64,000 bases of DNA, from assembly GCA_903929475.1 (NCBI GenBank), contig CAIYUV010000074.1, positions 1 to 64,000 on the forward strand, in the 5' to 3' direction. Numbering within the stretch: position 1 is the first letter of the stretch; the number at the start of each line of letters is the position of its first letter. A program made the translations under genes and the position numbers. This document shows positions 54,929 through 63,136 of this stretch, piece by piece. The notes under the pieces are model-generated. The model made no database searches, was not told where the DNA came from, and worked only from the letters and a program-made list of their open reading frames with translations. The DNA comes from an uncultured Spartobacteria bacterium. Lineage in GTDB: Bacteria > Verrucomicrobiota > Verrucomicrobiia > Chthoniobacterales > Chthoniobacteraceae.

Positions 54929-55322
54929 GTTTATAGAAGACTTTTGCGTGGGAGCGGTTCGGCGGGAAAAAGCAAGGTTTGTCTCGGAATCCGTCGAGCT
55001 TTTTCCACAAATGGGATCGTTAGCGGGGCGATTGAGGCAATGGGTGCGGGTGACGACCTCGTGCTCCAGATGGACACAACCGTGGCAGGCCGCATCATCG
55101 TGGACGCCGGCCAGGGCCCCGGAGAAACGCCAACACCCACGCCGCCCACGCCGTAGTCCAATGATTACCAAGCAAACCCATACTCCGACACTCGGCACCC
55201 TCGCCGACCAGATAACCTAGCCCGCGACACTGCTCATCACCCTGCCGTAGTAGGCGCTTCTAGCGATCACTGATTCAATCTTCCCGTAACAGATACAAAA
55301 CCAAGACACACCAAACACATCT

Positions 55323-55667
55323 ATGCCACTGATTCAATGTCCCGAATGTAGTAACTCGGTTTCCAATACCGCCGCCGCTTGTCCACACTGCGGGGCACCG
55401 GTAGCTCGTGCTGCCACAGTGCGCGATGCCATCGGCACTTGGACGCGACTTCGTGATTTCCGTCTTACAGTTCGCAAACTGCGCAGAGAGTTGCGCGGCG
55501 GTGATGACGATGAGCTACGGCGTATTAAGACAACGACTGACCGATTGGGCAAATGGACTTGGAATCTTTTTTACGCGCAGCTTGTAGCCTTTGCCTTTGG
55601 AATCGCGTTTCTCTCGGTTGCCCTAATTCTTCTCTATAAAGGGCACGTTTTTCCTAAGCCAGCGTAG
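55323..55667 (+). CDS. Zinc-ribbon single-pass membrane protein
   Basis: 114 residues. N-terminal zinc ribbon: CPECSNSVSNTAAACPHCG gives the four Cys ligands CxxC...CxxC. A charged helical middle (LRDFRLTVRKLRRELRGGDD) is followed by one membrane segment near the C-terminus (LVAFAFGIAFLSVALILLY). No enzymatic motif. Such short ribbon-plus-helix proteins are common and of unknown role. It is a stand-alone gene between the repeat stretch and the first PIN module; its codons are AT-richer than those of neighbours. Confidence 0.75.
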   Translation: MPLIQCPECSNSVSNTAAACPHCGAPVARAATVRDAIGTWTRLRDFRLTVRKLRRELRGGDDDELRRIKTTTDRLGKWTWNLFYAQLVAFAFGIAFLSVALILLYKGHVFPKPA

Positions 55668-55724
55668 GAAGTTGACACGCAGAGAAACCACGCTGTGGGA
55701 CAGATGATTGTGCCGCTGCACGCG

Positions 55725-55759
55725 TTGACTCCCCGCAGAAAGTCGGGCATGGTGCGCAC
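55725..55759 (+). promoter_or_regulatory. Promoter/operator leader, copy 1 (PIN module 1)
   Basis: TTGACT (55725-55730), a 17-base spacer and CATGGT (55748-55753), with the ATG only 6 bases later. That spacing predicts an mRNA starting at or next to the start codon. The spacer holds the shared word GCAGAAAGTCGGG; its CTCCGGAG-type palindrome is imperfect here (CCCCGCAG). Similarity to copies 2 and 3 starts at about 55702. Confidence 0.6.
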
Positions 55760-55990
55760 ATGAGCACGATCACTATTCCACTAACGGAGGAAGACTTGTC
55801 TTTCCTCCGAACCTATTCGGAGGAGCAGGGGACTTCGGCGGAGGCGTTCCTCGCGCGGCAGGCGCATAATTTACGCGAGCAAATGCAGAGGCCGCTGCAC
55901 GGGGAGGTGGAGGCGGCGAGCGGGATCATTGCGCCGGAAATCGCTGGCAGGGAAGCGCACCGTGAACATCTCGAAAAGAAGCAGGCGTGA
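55760..55990 (+). CDS. Putative antitoxin of PIN module 1
   Basis: 76 residues. N-terminal STITIPLTEEDLSFLRTYSE, then EEQGTSAEAFLARQAHNLR, look like a ribbon-helix-helix DNA-binding domain (a short strand followed by two helices). The rest is a charged tail that would wrap the toxin. Its stop overlaps the toxin's GTG start (GTGA). It follows a leader shared with two further copies. Confidence 0.7.
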   Translation: MSTITIPLTEEDLSFLRTYSEEQGTSAEAFLARQAHNLREQMQRPLHGEVEAASGIIAPEIAGREAHREHLEKKQA

Positions 55991-56400
55991 CGGTCACGGT
56001 GGACATCAATGTGCTGCTGGATGTTTTCCAAAAGCGTGAACCGCACCACGTCGCATCCGCACAAGTAGTGAGTATGGTGGCAGCGGGGACGCTGGACGGG
56101 GTGTGTCCTGCGCATGGGCTGACGACACTCTACTATCTTGTGCGCAAACATGGTTCGAGGCCGGATGCAGAGGCCGCGATGGATCGGGTGCTGGGTCATT
56201 TCCAAATCGGCAACCTCGATGCTGCGGGCTGGCAGGAGGCGAGGAGGCTTTCGCTCCCGGACTTTGAAGATGCAGCGGTGGCGGCTGTGGCCAAAGCGAC
56301 GGAATCGGCCTTCATCATTACCCGGAATGTCGGAGACTTTGCGCGGTCGCCCGTGCCAGCGATCATGCCGACAGATTTCCTCAGCCAATTCGCGTTCTGA
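55987..56400 (+). CDS. PIN-domain toxin (VapC-like), module 1
   Basis: 137 residues from a GTG that overlaps the antitoxin stop. PIN-domain acids: Asp in TVDINVLLDVFQKRE, the middle LTTLYYLVRK region, Asp/Glu in LSLPDFEDAAVAAVAKATES and the final ITRNVGDFARSP. PIN toxins are Mg-dependent RNases that cut tRNA or rRNA. The mid-domain Glu usually expected after the first helix block is not obvious (AHGLTTLYYL), so activity should be tested rather than assumed. Confidence 0.85.
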   Translation: MTVTVDINVLLDVFQKREPHHVASAQVVSMVAAGTLDGVCPAHGLTTLYYLVRKHGSRPDAEAAMDRVLGHFQIGNLDAAGWQEARRLSLPDFEDAAVAAVAKATESAFIITRNVGDFARSPVPAIMPTDFLSQFAF

Positions 56401-56460
56401 AGTGCATTGCGCCGCAGGAAGTGATGAGGGATTAACTGATGATGGTGCCGCTACCACGCG

Positions 56461-56495
56461 TTGACTCTCCGGAGAAAGTCGGGCATTTTCCGCGC
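56461..56495 (+). promoter_or_regulatory. Promoter/operator leader, copy 2 (PIN module 2)
   Basis: TTGACT (56461-56466), 17-base spacer, CATTTT (56484-56489), CCGCGC, then ATG at 56496. The spacer contains the perfect 8-base palindrome CTCCGGAG inside a wider GACT...AGTC dyad, placing a likely repressor site between the -35 and -10 boxes. Similarity to copy 3 begins near 56438 and runs into the coding region. Confidence 0.65.
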
Positions 56496-56720
56496 ATGAG
56501 CACGCTTGCTGAAATTGAAAAGGCCATCGAACAATTGCCGCCGGAACAATGGGCGGAGATTCGCCGCTGGATGGAGGTGCATGAGCCTAAGCAGGGAAAC
56601 GGAGCGGCGGAGAAGCGGGTGGATTGGTCGAAGAGCGCTGCTTTGACGCATAGCCGCGACAAGGGACGGGTGCTTTCTACCGAGGAAGTCAGCAGCTTGT
56701 TTGAGGAATTGCGCGGCTGA
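56496..56720 (+). CDS. Putative antitoxin of PIN module 2
   Basis: 74 residues from the ATG at 56496, just 6 bases after the -10-like box; an ATG at 56439 would translate the promoter and is rejected. The N-terminus STLAEIEKAIEQLPPEQWAE resembles small helical antitoxins (AEI..AIEQLP...W.E+..W). A charged tail follows. No family is firmly named. The toxin starts 5 bases downstream. Confidence 0.7.
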   Translation: MSTLAEIEKAIEQLPPEQWAEIRRWMEVHEPKQGNGAAEKRVDWSKSAALTHSRDKGRVLSTEEVSSLFEELRG

Positions 56721-56725
56721 TCCTG

Positions 56726-57157
56726 ATGTTCACTGCCGATACGAGTTTCGTTTTTTCGCTGTATGGAGCGGATGTGAACACTGCATCTGCAAAGGCCCGG
56801 ATGGCAGGTGCGCTGGAGCCGCTGGTATTGACGGGATTGCATCGCTTTGAACTTGGAAACGCCCTTCGCCTCGCTGTCTATCGCGGAAATCTGCCGCCGG
56901 ATGAAGCAGGGAAGAGGCTTGCGGATTTCGACGCGGATGTTGCCGCCGGGCTCGTGACGCTGGTGGAGGTGGAATCGGTTCCGCTTTTTAATCGCGCGAG
57001 CGTTTTGTCCGAATCGCACACGGCGACGCAGGGGCAGCGTTCGATGGACATCCTACTGGTCGCTACGGCCATGGAAATGGAGGCATCTGATTTTCTAAGT
57101 TTCGATGACCGCCAGCGTGCGCTCGCTGTAGCGGAAGGGCTTCGCGTCGGGCCGTAG
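56726..57157 (+). CDS. PIN-domain toxin (VapC-like), module 2
   Basis: 143 residues. PIN acids: Asp in FTADTSFVFSLYGADVN, Glu in LHRFELGNALRLAVYRG, Asp in QRSMDILLVATAMEMEASDF and FDDRQRALA near the end. All expected acidic positions are present, so it is a plausible active RNase toxin. It differs clearly from the toxin of module 1 despite the near-identical leader, so the two modules are not simple duplicates. Confidence 0.88.
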   Translation: MFTADTSFVFSLYGADVNTASAKARMAGALEPLVLTGLHRFELGNALRLAVYRGNLPPDEAGKRLADFDADVAAGLVTLVEVESVPLFNRASVLSESHTATQGQRSMDILLVATAMEMEASDFLSFDDRQRALAVAEGLRVGP

Positions 57158-57202
57158 AGATATGCTTGGGGACTGGCTGATGGTTGTGCCACTGCCCCCC
57201 CG

Positions 57203-57270
57203 TTGACTCCCCGGAGAAAGTCGGGCATTTTCCGCGCATGAGCACACTCGCTGAAATCCGCAAGAAATAG
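57203..57270 (+). pseudogene. Third leader copy with decayed antitoxin start
   Basis: TTGACT (57203-57208), 17-base spacer with CCCCGGAG, CATTTT (57226-57231), CCGCGC and ATG (57238), almost identical to copy 2. The reading frame gives MSTLAEIRKK and then TAG: the first seven residues match the antitoxin of module 2 (MSTLAEI), after which it stops. It is the truncated head of a third module; the toxin part is missing. yebC begins about 100 bases downstream. Confidence 0.8.
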
Positions 57271-57373
57271 GGATGGAGAGATGCGCTGCCTTAATTGAGG
57301 AAGATGCCTGTGCCGCCGGATGCGCAGATTATCTGTTCACATTCTGCGCGGGTGTGTTTAGAAAGCGGGGACT

Positions 57374-58105
57374 ATGGGACGTCAATGGCTCCAAGCAAAA
57401 CGGGAAGTCGCGAACCTTCGCAAGGGCGCGGCTGTCGGCAAACTCACCAAGGAAATCGCCGTCGCTGCGAAGCTCGGCGGGGCGGATCCGGATTCCAATG
57501 CGCGGCTTTTCGCGGCCATGGAAAAGGCGCGGAGGAATTCCGTGACGCGCGACGCCATCGAGCGGGCGATCAAAAAGGGCGCGGGCATCGGCGATGAGAA
57601 GATGGTGATGGAGCACATCGTTTTCGAGGGCTACGCGCCGCACAAGGTCGCGCTGATCGTGGAGGTGCTCACGGATAACAACAACCGCACGGCGCCGGAG
57701 ATCCGGATGCTTTTCAAAAAGGGCCAGCTCGGTGCGCCGGGGAGCAACAAGTTTTTGTTCGAGAACGTGGGGCTCGTCGAGGCGCACACGGACAAGCTGG
57801 ATACGGACATCGAAGAAGCCGCCATCGAAGCCGGCGCGAACGAAGTCGAGGCGCTGTCGCACGACCAGAATGACGACATCCCGGCGGATCGCAAAGGGGC
57901 GCGCTTCATCACCGACCGCACTTCCACGGCGGCGGTGTCGAAGTGGCTTTCGCAAAATGGCTGGACCGTAGTGACGAGCGAACTCGGCTACGTGCCGAAG
58001 AACTGCCCCGAACTCAGCGATGCGCAGCGCGCCGAGGTGGGCGAGTTTTTGCAGGACCTGGACGACCACGACGACGTTCACCGCGTCTGGGCGGCGATGA
58101 AGTAA
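57374..58105 (+). CDS. yebC: YebC/PmpR family protein
   Basis: 243 residues, typical length. Family words: MGRQWLQAKREVANLRKGAA, GKLTKEIAVAAKLGGADPDS, NARLFAAMEKARRNSVTRDA, IERAIKKGAGIGDEKMVMEH and FEGYAPHKVALIVEVLTDNN. The three-domain YebC/TACO1 family is linked to transcriptional control and, more recently, to translation of proline-rich stretches. In many bacteria it lies near ruvC; that gene is not here. The first residues differ slightly from the usual AGHSKW start. Confidence 0.93.
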   Translation: MGRQWLQAKREVANLRKGAAVGKLTKEIAVAAKLGGADPDSNARLFAAMEKARRNSVTRDAIERAIKKGAGIGDEKMVMEHIVFEGYAPHKVALIVEVLTDNNNRTAPEIRMLFKKGQLGAPGSNKFLFENVGLVEAHTDKLDTDIEEAAIEAGANEVEALSHDQNDDIPADRKGARFITDRTSTAAVSKWLSQNGWTVVTSELGYVPKNCPELSDAQRAEVGEFLQDLDDHDDVHRVWAAMK

Positions 58106-58149
58106 GTCATGAGTGCGGCGGCACGCCACTTGCGAATCAGCCCCGCACC

Positions 58150-59022
58150 ATGAGCGCCACACACATCGAAAAACGCGGCGGAGTCACCTACCGCGAATTT
58201 TACAATGACTACGTCCTCGCCAACCGCCCGGTCGTGCTCACGGATGCGCTTGCCGGCTGGCCCGCGCTGGGAAAATGGTCGCCGGAATTTTTCGCCGAGC
58301 ACTACGCGCACAAGGAATTTGAGATAGACGACAAGAAGTGGATGCTGGGCGATTTCATCCGCGCCGTGATCGCCTCCGACCCTGCGAATCCCGCGCCGTA
58401 TCTGCGGAACAAAGTCCTGCGCGAACACTTCCCCGACTTGTGGAGCGACATCCGCCCGGAGACGAAATTTTTCCAGCCCAACTGGATGACGCGCCCTTTC
58501 GGCAACGCGGTTTATCGCGAGCTGTTTCATCGCGGCTGCGCGATTGAAATTTACATCGGCGGCAACGGGCGCGGCTTTCCCGTGCTGCATTGGGACGGCT
58601 ACCACACGCACGCGTTCCTCATGCAATTTTCCGGGCGCAAGGAGTTCTTCGTTTATGGCCCTGACCAGACGCAGTTCCTCTACCCACGCGAAGATTGCCC
58701 GAACATTTCGCTCTGCGCGGACATCAAGAACGTGGACTTGGAAAAGTATCCGCTCTTCGCCAAGGCGAAGCCTGCGGTGTTCGTGCTGGAGCCGGGCGAG
58801 ACACTCTTCATCCCGAGCGGTTGGTGGCACACGACGCAGATGCTTTCCCCGAGCATCTCGCTCTCGTGCAACGTGGGCAACGCGAGCAACTGGGCCGACA
58901 TGCGCCGCGACGTGACGAACAAAGGCAAGGCGCTCAATCGTCTGAAAGCCTCGCTTTATCTGCGGGCGAAAGAGTTGCAGTTCCGCGTGCAGGATGCTTT
59001 CTCGGTTGCGCCACGCGATTGA
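58150..59022 (+). CDS. JmjC/cupin_8-type 2-oxoglutarate-Fe(II) oxygenase
   Basis: 290 residues from the ATG at 58150; a longer frame from 57943 would overlap yebC out of phase and is rejected. Fold words: REFYNDYVLANRPVVLTDAL, FAEHYAHKEFEIDDKKWMLG, metal site HWDGYHTH (His147, Asp149), QFSGRKEFFVYGPDQTQFLY, VLEPGETLFIPSGWWHTTQ with the distal His227. The HxD...H triad is complete, so it is likely an active hydroxylase of a protein or small molecule. Substrate unknown. Confidence 0.88.
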   Translation: MSATHIEKRGGVTYREFYNDYVLANRPVVLTDALAGWPALGKWSPEFFAEHYAHKEFEIDDKKWMLGDFIRAVIASDPANPAPYLRNKVLREHFPDLWSDIRPETKFFQPNWMTRPFGNAVYRELFHRGCAIEIYIGGNGRGFPVLHWDGYHTHAFLMQFSGRKEFFVYGPDQTQFLYPREDCPNISLCADIKNVDLEKYPLFAKAKPAVFVLEPGETLFIPSGWWHTTQMLSPSISLSCNVGNASNWADMRRDVTNKGKALNRLKASLYLRAKELQFRVQDAFSVAPRD

Positions 59023-59040
59023 CGCGGGCACTTTCCGCAC

Positions 59041-59661
59041 ATGTCCCGGCTCTTCGCACTCCTCACCTGCCTCGCGCTCACCGGTTGCCCCGTAGCGAAA
59101 AAATCCGCCAGCGTTCCGCCGCAATACCACCCCGCACTAGGCGACTTTCTTTTTCAATCCTTCCCGCATAGCCCGTTGACCGACGCCATTGAGGGCTGCT
59201 CCGGCTCGCCGCTTTCTCATTGCGGCATAGTGAAGCAGACCGAGGGCAAATGGGTCGTCATCGAGGCCGTAGGACCGGTGAAAGAGACGCCGCTTTCCGA
59301 ATGGATCGCTCAGGGACGCGACAATGCGTTCGCGGCCTATCGCTTTCGCGCACCGCTCGCGGAGAAAATCCCGGCCATCATCAGCGCCGCCGAAAAATAC
59401 GAGGGCCGCCCCTACGACATTCACTACGATTTCGACGACACGAAAATCTATTGCAGCGAATTGCTGTGGAAGGCGACGCGCGATGCAACGGGTGTGAAGC
59501 TCGGGAAAATTCAAAAGCTCGGGGAATTGAAATGGCAGCCTTACGAGGAGGTCATCCGTTATATCGAAAATGGTGCGCTGCCTCTCGATCGCGAGATGAT
59601 CACACCGCGCTCGGTAGCCGAAGATTCACGACTCGAGGAAATTTTTCGCGAGCGGATGTAG
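59041..59661 (+). CDS. YiiX-like permuted NlpC/P60 lipoprotein
   Basis: 206 residues. Lipobox near the start (LLTCLALTGC, Cys about 16) predicts anchoring in the outer or inner membrane. The YiiX/YebB-like (DUF830) permuted papain fold shows YHPALGDFLFQSFPHSPLTD, SGSPLSHCGIVKQTEG with His60, EKYEGRPYDIHYDFDD and KIYCSELLWKATRDATG with Cys138. In this permuted group His precedes Cys; both are present, so it may be an active amidase or thioesterase-like enzyme at the envelope. Starts 18 bases after the oxygenase. Confidence 0.82.
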   Translation: MSRLFALLTCLALTGCPVAKKSASVPPQYHPALGDFLFQSFPHSPLTDAIEGCSGSPLSHCGIVKQTEGKWVVIEAVGPVKETPLSEWIAQGRDNAFAAYRFRAPLAEKIPAIISAAEKYEGRPYDIHYDFDDTKIYCSELLWKATRDATGVKLGKIQKLGELKWQPYEEVIRYIENGALPLDREMITPRSVAEDSRLEEIFRERM

Positions 59662-59670
59662 CGCGCAAAT

Positions 59671-60513
59671 TCACCGCACCTCGATGACGAGGGCGGTGGT
59701 GTTGTCGCGGCCTGAGCGTTCGAGCGAGGCGTTGACGAGGCGGAGTGCGGGGTTGAGCGCGGCTTCGGCGGGGTCGGGGTTGCGGAGGCGTTCGAGGATT
59801 TGTTCGTCGAAGAGGCCGTCGGTGACGCCATCGGTGCAGAGGAGGAAGATGTCGCCGGGCTCGCAGGAGATGGCACCGAGCTGCGGGTCCACGAATTGAT
59901 GCCCGGCACCTAGGGCTTTTTGGAGGATGTTTCGTCTCGGGTGGTTGCGGGCTTCGCGCTCGTTGATTTCGCCTTTCCGAAAGAGCCAGCCGACGTGTGT
60001 GTCGTCCTGGCTGACCTGGCGGATCGTATTTTCACCGGCGGGGAGGTAGTAAATGCGGCTGTCGCCGATGTGCGCGAAATGCATCCAGCCGGGCGTGAAC
60101 CAGCACAGGCTGAGGGTCGCGCCCATGCCGGAACATTCGTCGTAGCTTTCACCGAGGAAAAGGAGGGCGCGGTGGATTTGCTGGAAGAGTTCAGTGAGGA
60201 CGTCGTCGTGCCCGGCGTCGAGGCCGAGGGCGGATTGTTTGAAGGAGCGGGGGAGGAGGCGCGTGATTTTTTCGATGGCGATGCGGCTGGCAAATTCGCC
60301 GGACTTTGCGCCGCCCATGCCGTCGCTCACCGCGAAAGCGAAGTCGGCGGTGGCGGTCGAAGCATCGCCGATTTTTCCGAGGAGGTGGACTTCCTGCGCG
60401 TCGAACCGCAGACCGAGGAAGGAGTCTTCGTTATTGGCGCGCACTTTCCCGCGGTCGGTGTGGCCAAACCAATGGAGATGCCGCGCGGCGGTGGGTTTAT
60501 TTGGCGGTTCCAT
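59671..60513 (-). CDS. PP2C-type protein phosphatase
   Basis: 280 residues from the ATG at 60513. Metal-binding acids: HTDRGKVRANNEDSFLG (first Asp, Glu-Asp pair), FAVSDGMGGAKSGEFASRIA, then CSGMGATLSLCWFTP, HIGDSRIYYLPAGENTIRQV and LLCTDGVTDGLFDEQI, RDNTTALVIEV. These are all PPM/PP2C motifs. It removes phosphate from Ser/Thr. A region between about 45 and 75 (FDAQEVHLLGKIGDASTATA) is an insert relative to short Stp-like phosphatases. Its first 17 bases overlap the end of the mini-kinase gene, which is upstream on the same strand. Confidence 0.92.
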   Translation of the reverse strand: MEPPNKPTAARHLHWFGHTDRGKVRANNEDSFLGLRFDAQEVHLLGKIGDASTATADFAFAVSDGMGGAKSGEFASRIAIEKITRLLPRSFKQSALGLDAGHDDVLTELFQQIHRALLFLGESYDECSGMGATLSLCWFTPGWMHFAHIGDSRIYYLPAGENTIRQVSQDDTHVGWLFRKGEINEREARNHPRRNILQKALGAGHQFVDPQLGAISCEPGDIFLLCTDGVTDGLFDEQILERLRNPDPAEAALNPALRLVNASLERSGRDNTTALVIEVR

Positions 60514-60904
60514 CGGGTGGTTTTTCAAAGCCGGGGAGGATGGTGGCAAACTCGAAATCAATCAGACAGAAGCGCCCGTCGGACGGGCGGTAGGTGATGT
60601 TGCGGATGTTGGCGTCGTCGTGGCGAACACCATAAGCGAGGAGTTCGCCGAAAAGTTCCGGGATGCGCGCCTCGTCCACGTGCTCGACGCGCGAGCCGCA
60701 GTTGGTGGTGATGATGCGGAGTTGCACCGGGTCGGCTTCGAGGAGGCGCGGGACGAAATTGCAGCCGCGCGCCTCAAGATGGCGGAGGACGCGCACTTCA
60801 TTCTCGAAGCGCTCGCGAGCTTTCGGGCCGCGAAACGTTTTAAAGACCCGGCCATCATAGCTGAGTCGAACCAACGCCCGCAATGTGTCCTTCACATTCT
60901 GCAT
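60497..60904 (-). CDS. Minimal Ser/Thr kinase-like protein
   Basis: 135 residues from the ATG at 60904 (151 if the ATG at 60952 is used). It is far shorter than ordinary kinases (about 250-300). N-lobe: Lys22 in VFKTFRGPKARERF and Glu36 in FENEVRVLRHLEARG, spacing of the beta3 Lys - helix C Glu pair. C-lobe: HDDANIRN (His95-Asp96-Asp97, Asn102: H-x-D-x4-N catalytic loop) and LIDFEFA with Asp116 in DFE. The glycine loop and the C-terminal substrate-binding helices are missing. RIO/Bud32-like proteins have the closest layout. Overlaps the PP2C gene by 17 bases, suggesting a kinase-phosphatase pair. Confidence 0.72.
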   Translation of the reverse strand: MQNVKDTLRALVRLSYDGRVFKTFRGPKARERFENEVRVLRHLEARGCNFVPRLLEADPVQLRIITTNCGSRVEHVDEARIPELFGELLAYGVRHDDANIRNITYRPSDGRFCLIDFEFATILPGFEKPPDGTAK

Positions 60905-61015
60905 GGCGCGAAGATGCGCCCGCCGCCGCAACGGGCAAGCCAGAACCCGCAATCTGCGGACATCGGCAATTTGAAGAGCATTTTGTAATGATTTAAATTT
61001 CCGGCTTTTCTTTCA

Positions 61016-61031
61016 TGGCACCCGTATTGCT
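61016..61031 (+). promoter_or_regulatory. Sigma-54 promoter of glnA
   Basis: TGGCAC-N5-TTGCT: TGGCAC at 61016-61021 and TTGCT at 61027-61031, with GG and GC exactly 10 bases apart. It matches the -24/-12 consensus in all invariant positions. It points at glnA, with transcription expected to begin near 61042 and a leader of about 105 bases. Activation by an NtrC-like enhancer protein would be required; no such gene is in this window. Confidence 0.85.
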
Positions 61032-61063
61032 AAAGTGTCCGCGCGCACCCCGCAAAAACTGAA

Positions 61064-61147
61064 AATAAGGGTAAAACCAACAACAATAGCAGTCAAAAAA
61101 AGCGCAGACTGCGCAAAAAAAGACACAACCAACAACAGCAACCAACA
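61064..61147 (+). promoter_or_regulatory. A/C-rich untranslated leader of glnA with small hairpin
   Basis: The leader before the ATG at 61148 is made of words such as AAAACCAACAACAATAGCAG and ACACAACCAACAACAGCAAC, with almost no G or T and no Shine-Dalgarno sequence. Inside it GCGCAG-A-CTGCGC (61102-61114) is a perfect inverted repeat flanked on both sides by A runs. Similar A/C-rich leaders precede dnaK, groES and groEL. Confidence 0.6.
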
Positions 61148-62173
<1,026 letters not shown>

Positions 62174-62195
62174 GTCAGGAACCATTCAGTTCATA

Positions 62196-62237
62196 GCAAA
62201 CGCCGTCCTGCAACACGCGGGGCGGCGTTTTGCTTTT
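62196..62237 (+). terminator. Rho-independent terminator after glnA
   Basis: GCAAACGCCGTCC (62196-62208) pairs with GGGGCGGCGTTTTGC (62219-62233), with one bulge and one G-T pair, and a T-rich tail (TTTTGCTTTT). It lies 23 bases after the glnA stop. Confidence 0.85.
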
Positions 62238-62277
62238 ATCGTCTGCTGAGTATTCCAAACTTACCCAAGGCATCCCC

Positions 62278-62979
62278 TCACGGGCTCACCGTCACCTTCG
62301 CCACGCCCGTCCAGTCGCCGTTCGGCGTGCCCTTGTCCCAGAAACGCATCCGGTATTCGCGCACTTCGGGCGTGTCGGCGGCGAGCAGCGGGCGCTCATC
62401 GTCGTAGGGGCTTTCGGTATCCACCCCCAGCGGCTCCCAGTCGCCTCCGCCGCGGCGCGATTCCATGCACACGCCCGCGTGGCCGAATTTGAAAAACTTC
62501 AGCCGCACCACCTCCGCGCTCTGGCCCGGCAGCGCCCGCACCGTGAATTTCGGCGTCGCATGTTCCGCCGCGTTCTCGCGGCCCACGATCCCCAAATCCG
62601 TCCCCAGCGACTCCGCGTAGCCCGGCTGCAATTTCAGCCTCGCCACCAGCGCGAAAATCCGCCCCAGCGCCCCCGGTGGCCGTGGTGCGACACCCGCAGG
62701 CGGCGATGGCGGCGCAAAAACGGGCATCGTCACCGCCGACTCCCCCTTTCCCGAGAGCACTGCATTCCCCGCAGCCGTCGTCGCTCTTGCAAAAGCCCGC
62801 ACCAACGGCAGACACTGCCCCAGCACAAACGCACACCAGAGCGCATCCGCGACCACCTCCGCCGCCTCCCCCGCCGGGACTCCCATCGCCGCCGCCGCCG
62901 CTGGCAGCCTGCTTGCAAAATGTTCCAGCCAGCCCGACTGCTCCGAGAGCGGCCTTGGGAAATAGTTTTGTAGTTTCAT
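62278..62979 (-). CDS. Conserved hypothetical protein downstream of a palindrome array
   Basis: 233 residues from the ATG at 62979 (KLQNYFPRPLSEQSGWLEHF). An N-terminal helical half (PAGEAAEVVADALWCAFVLG, LVRAFARATTAAGNAVLSGK) is followed by a Pro-rich stretch (FAPPSPPAGVAPRPPGAL) and a C-terminal beta domain: RIFALVARLKLQPGYAESLG, ESRRGGGDWEPLGVDTESPY, DDERPLLAADTPEVREYRMR and FWDKGTPNGDWTGVAKVTVS, a fibronectin-like ending. I recall closely similar hypothetical proteins ('KxQdYFP...RFWDKGTPNGDW') from Verrucomicrobiota and relatives; function unknown. Its upstream region carries the 21-bp array. Confidence 0.75.
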   Translation of the reverse strand: MKLQNYFPRPLSEQSGWLEHFASRLPAAAAAMGVPAGEAAEVVADALWCAFVLGQCLPLVRAFARATTAAGNAVLSGKGESAVTMPVFAPPSPPAGVAPRPPGALGRIFALVARLKLQPGYAESLGTDLGIVGRENAAEHATPKFTVRALPGQSAEVVRLKFFKFGHAGVCMESRRGGGDWEPLGVDTESPYDDERPLLAADTPEVREYRMRFWDKGTPNGDWTGVAKVTVSP

Positions 62980-63136
62980 GGGAAAGAAGAGAGACGGAAT
63001 TGCAGCCCCCGAGGAGCGGGGAAAAACACCCCGCACCGCAGTCGGCAGACGCAGTGAAGCTCCGGCCCGTCCCGGCAACCCGGCTCCGGCCCGCGAGGAC
63101 TTCCCTGCGACAAAAGGGTTCTAGCATGGAGGCGCC

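Larger units (their letters stand above)
54665..55322. other. Long non-coding stretch with tandem repeats
   Basis: 658 bases. The first part contains a degenerate ACCACGAAG-type repeat (minus strand), then nine 8-bp tandem repeats. The frame 54944-55156 ends in GAGDDLVLQMDTTVAGRIIV and a Pro/Thr tail and might be a decayed gene end, but has no recognisable start or family. The last 160 bases show nothing recognised. Confidence 0.6.

Noticed and set aside
54944-55156. Possible 70-residue gene or gene remnant ending in a Pro/Thr tail
   Set aside because: It has no known family, no clear start signal and begins inside a repeat-bearing stretch; mentioned only as part of the non-coding region.
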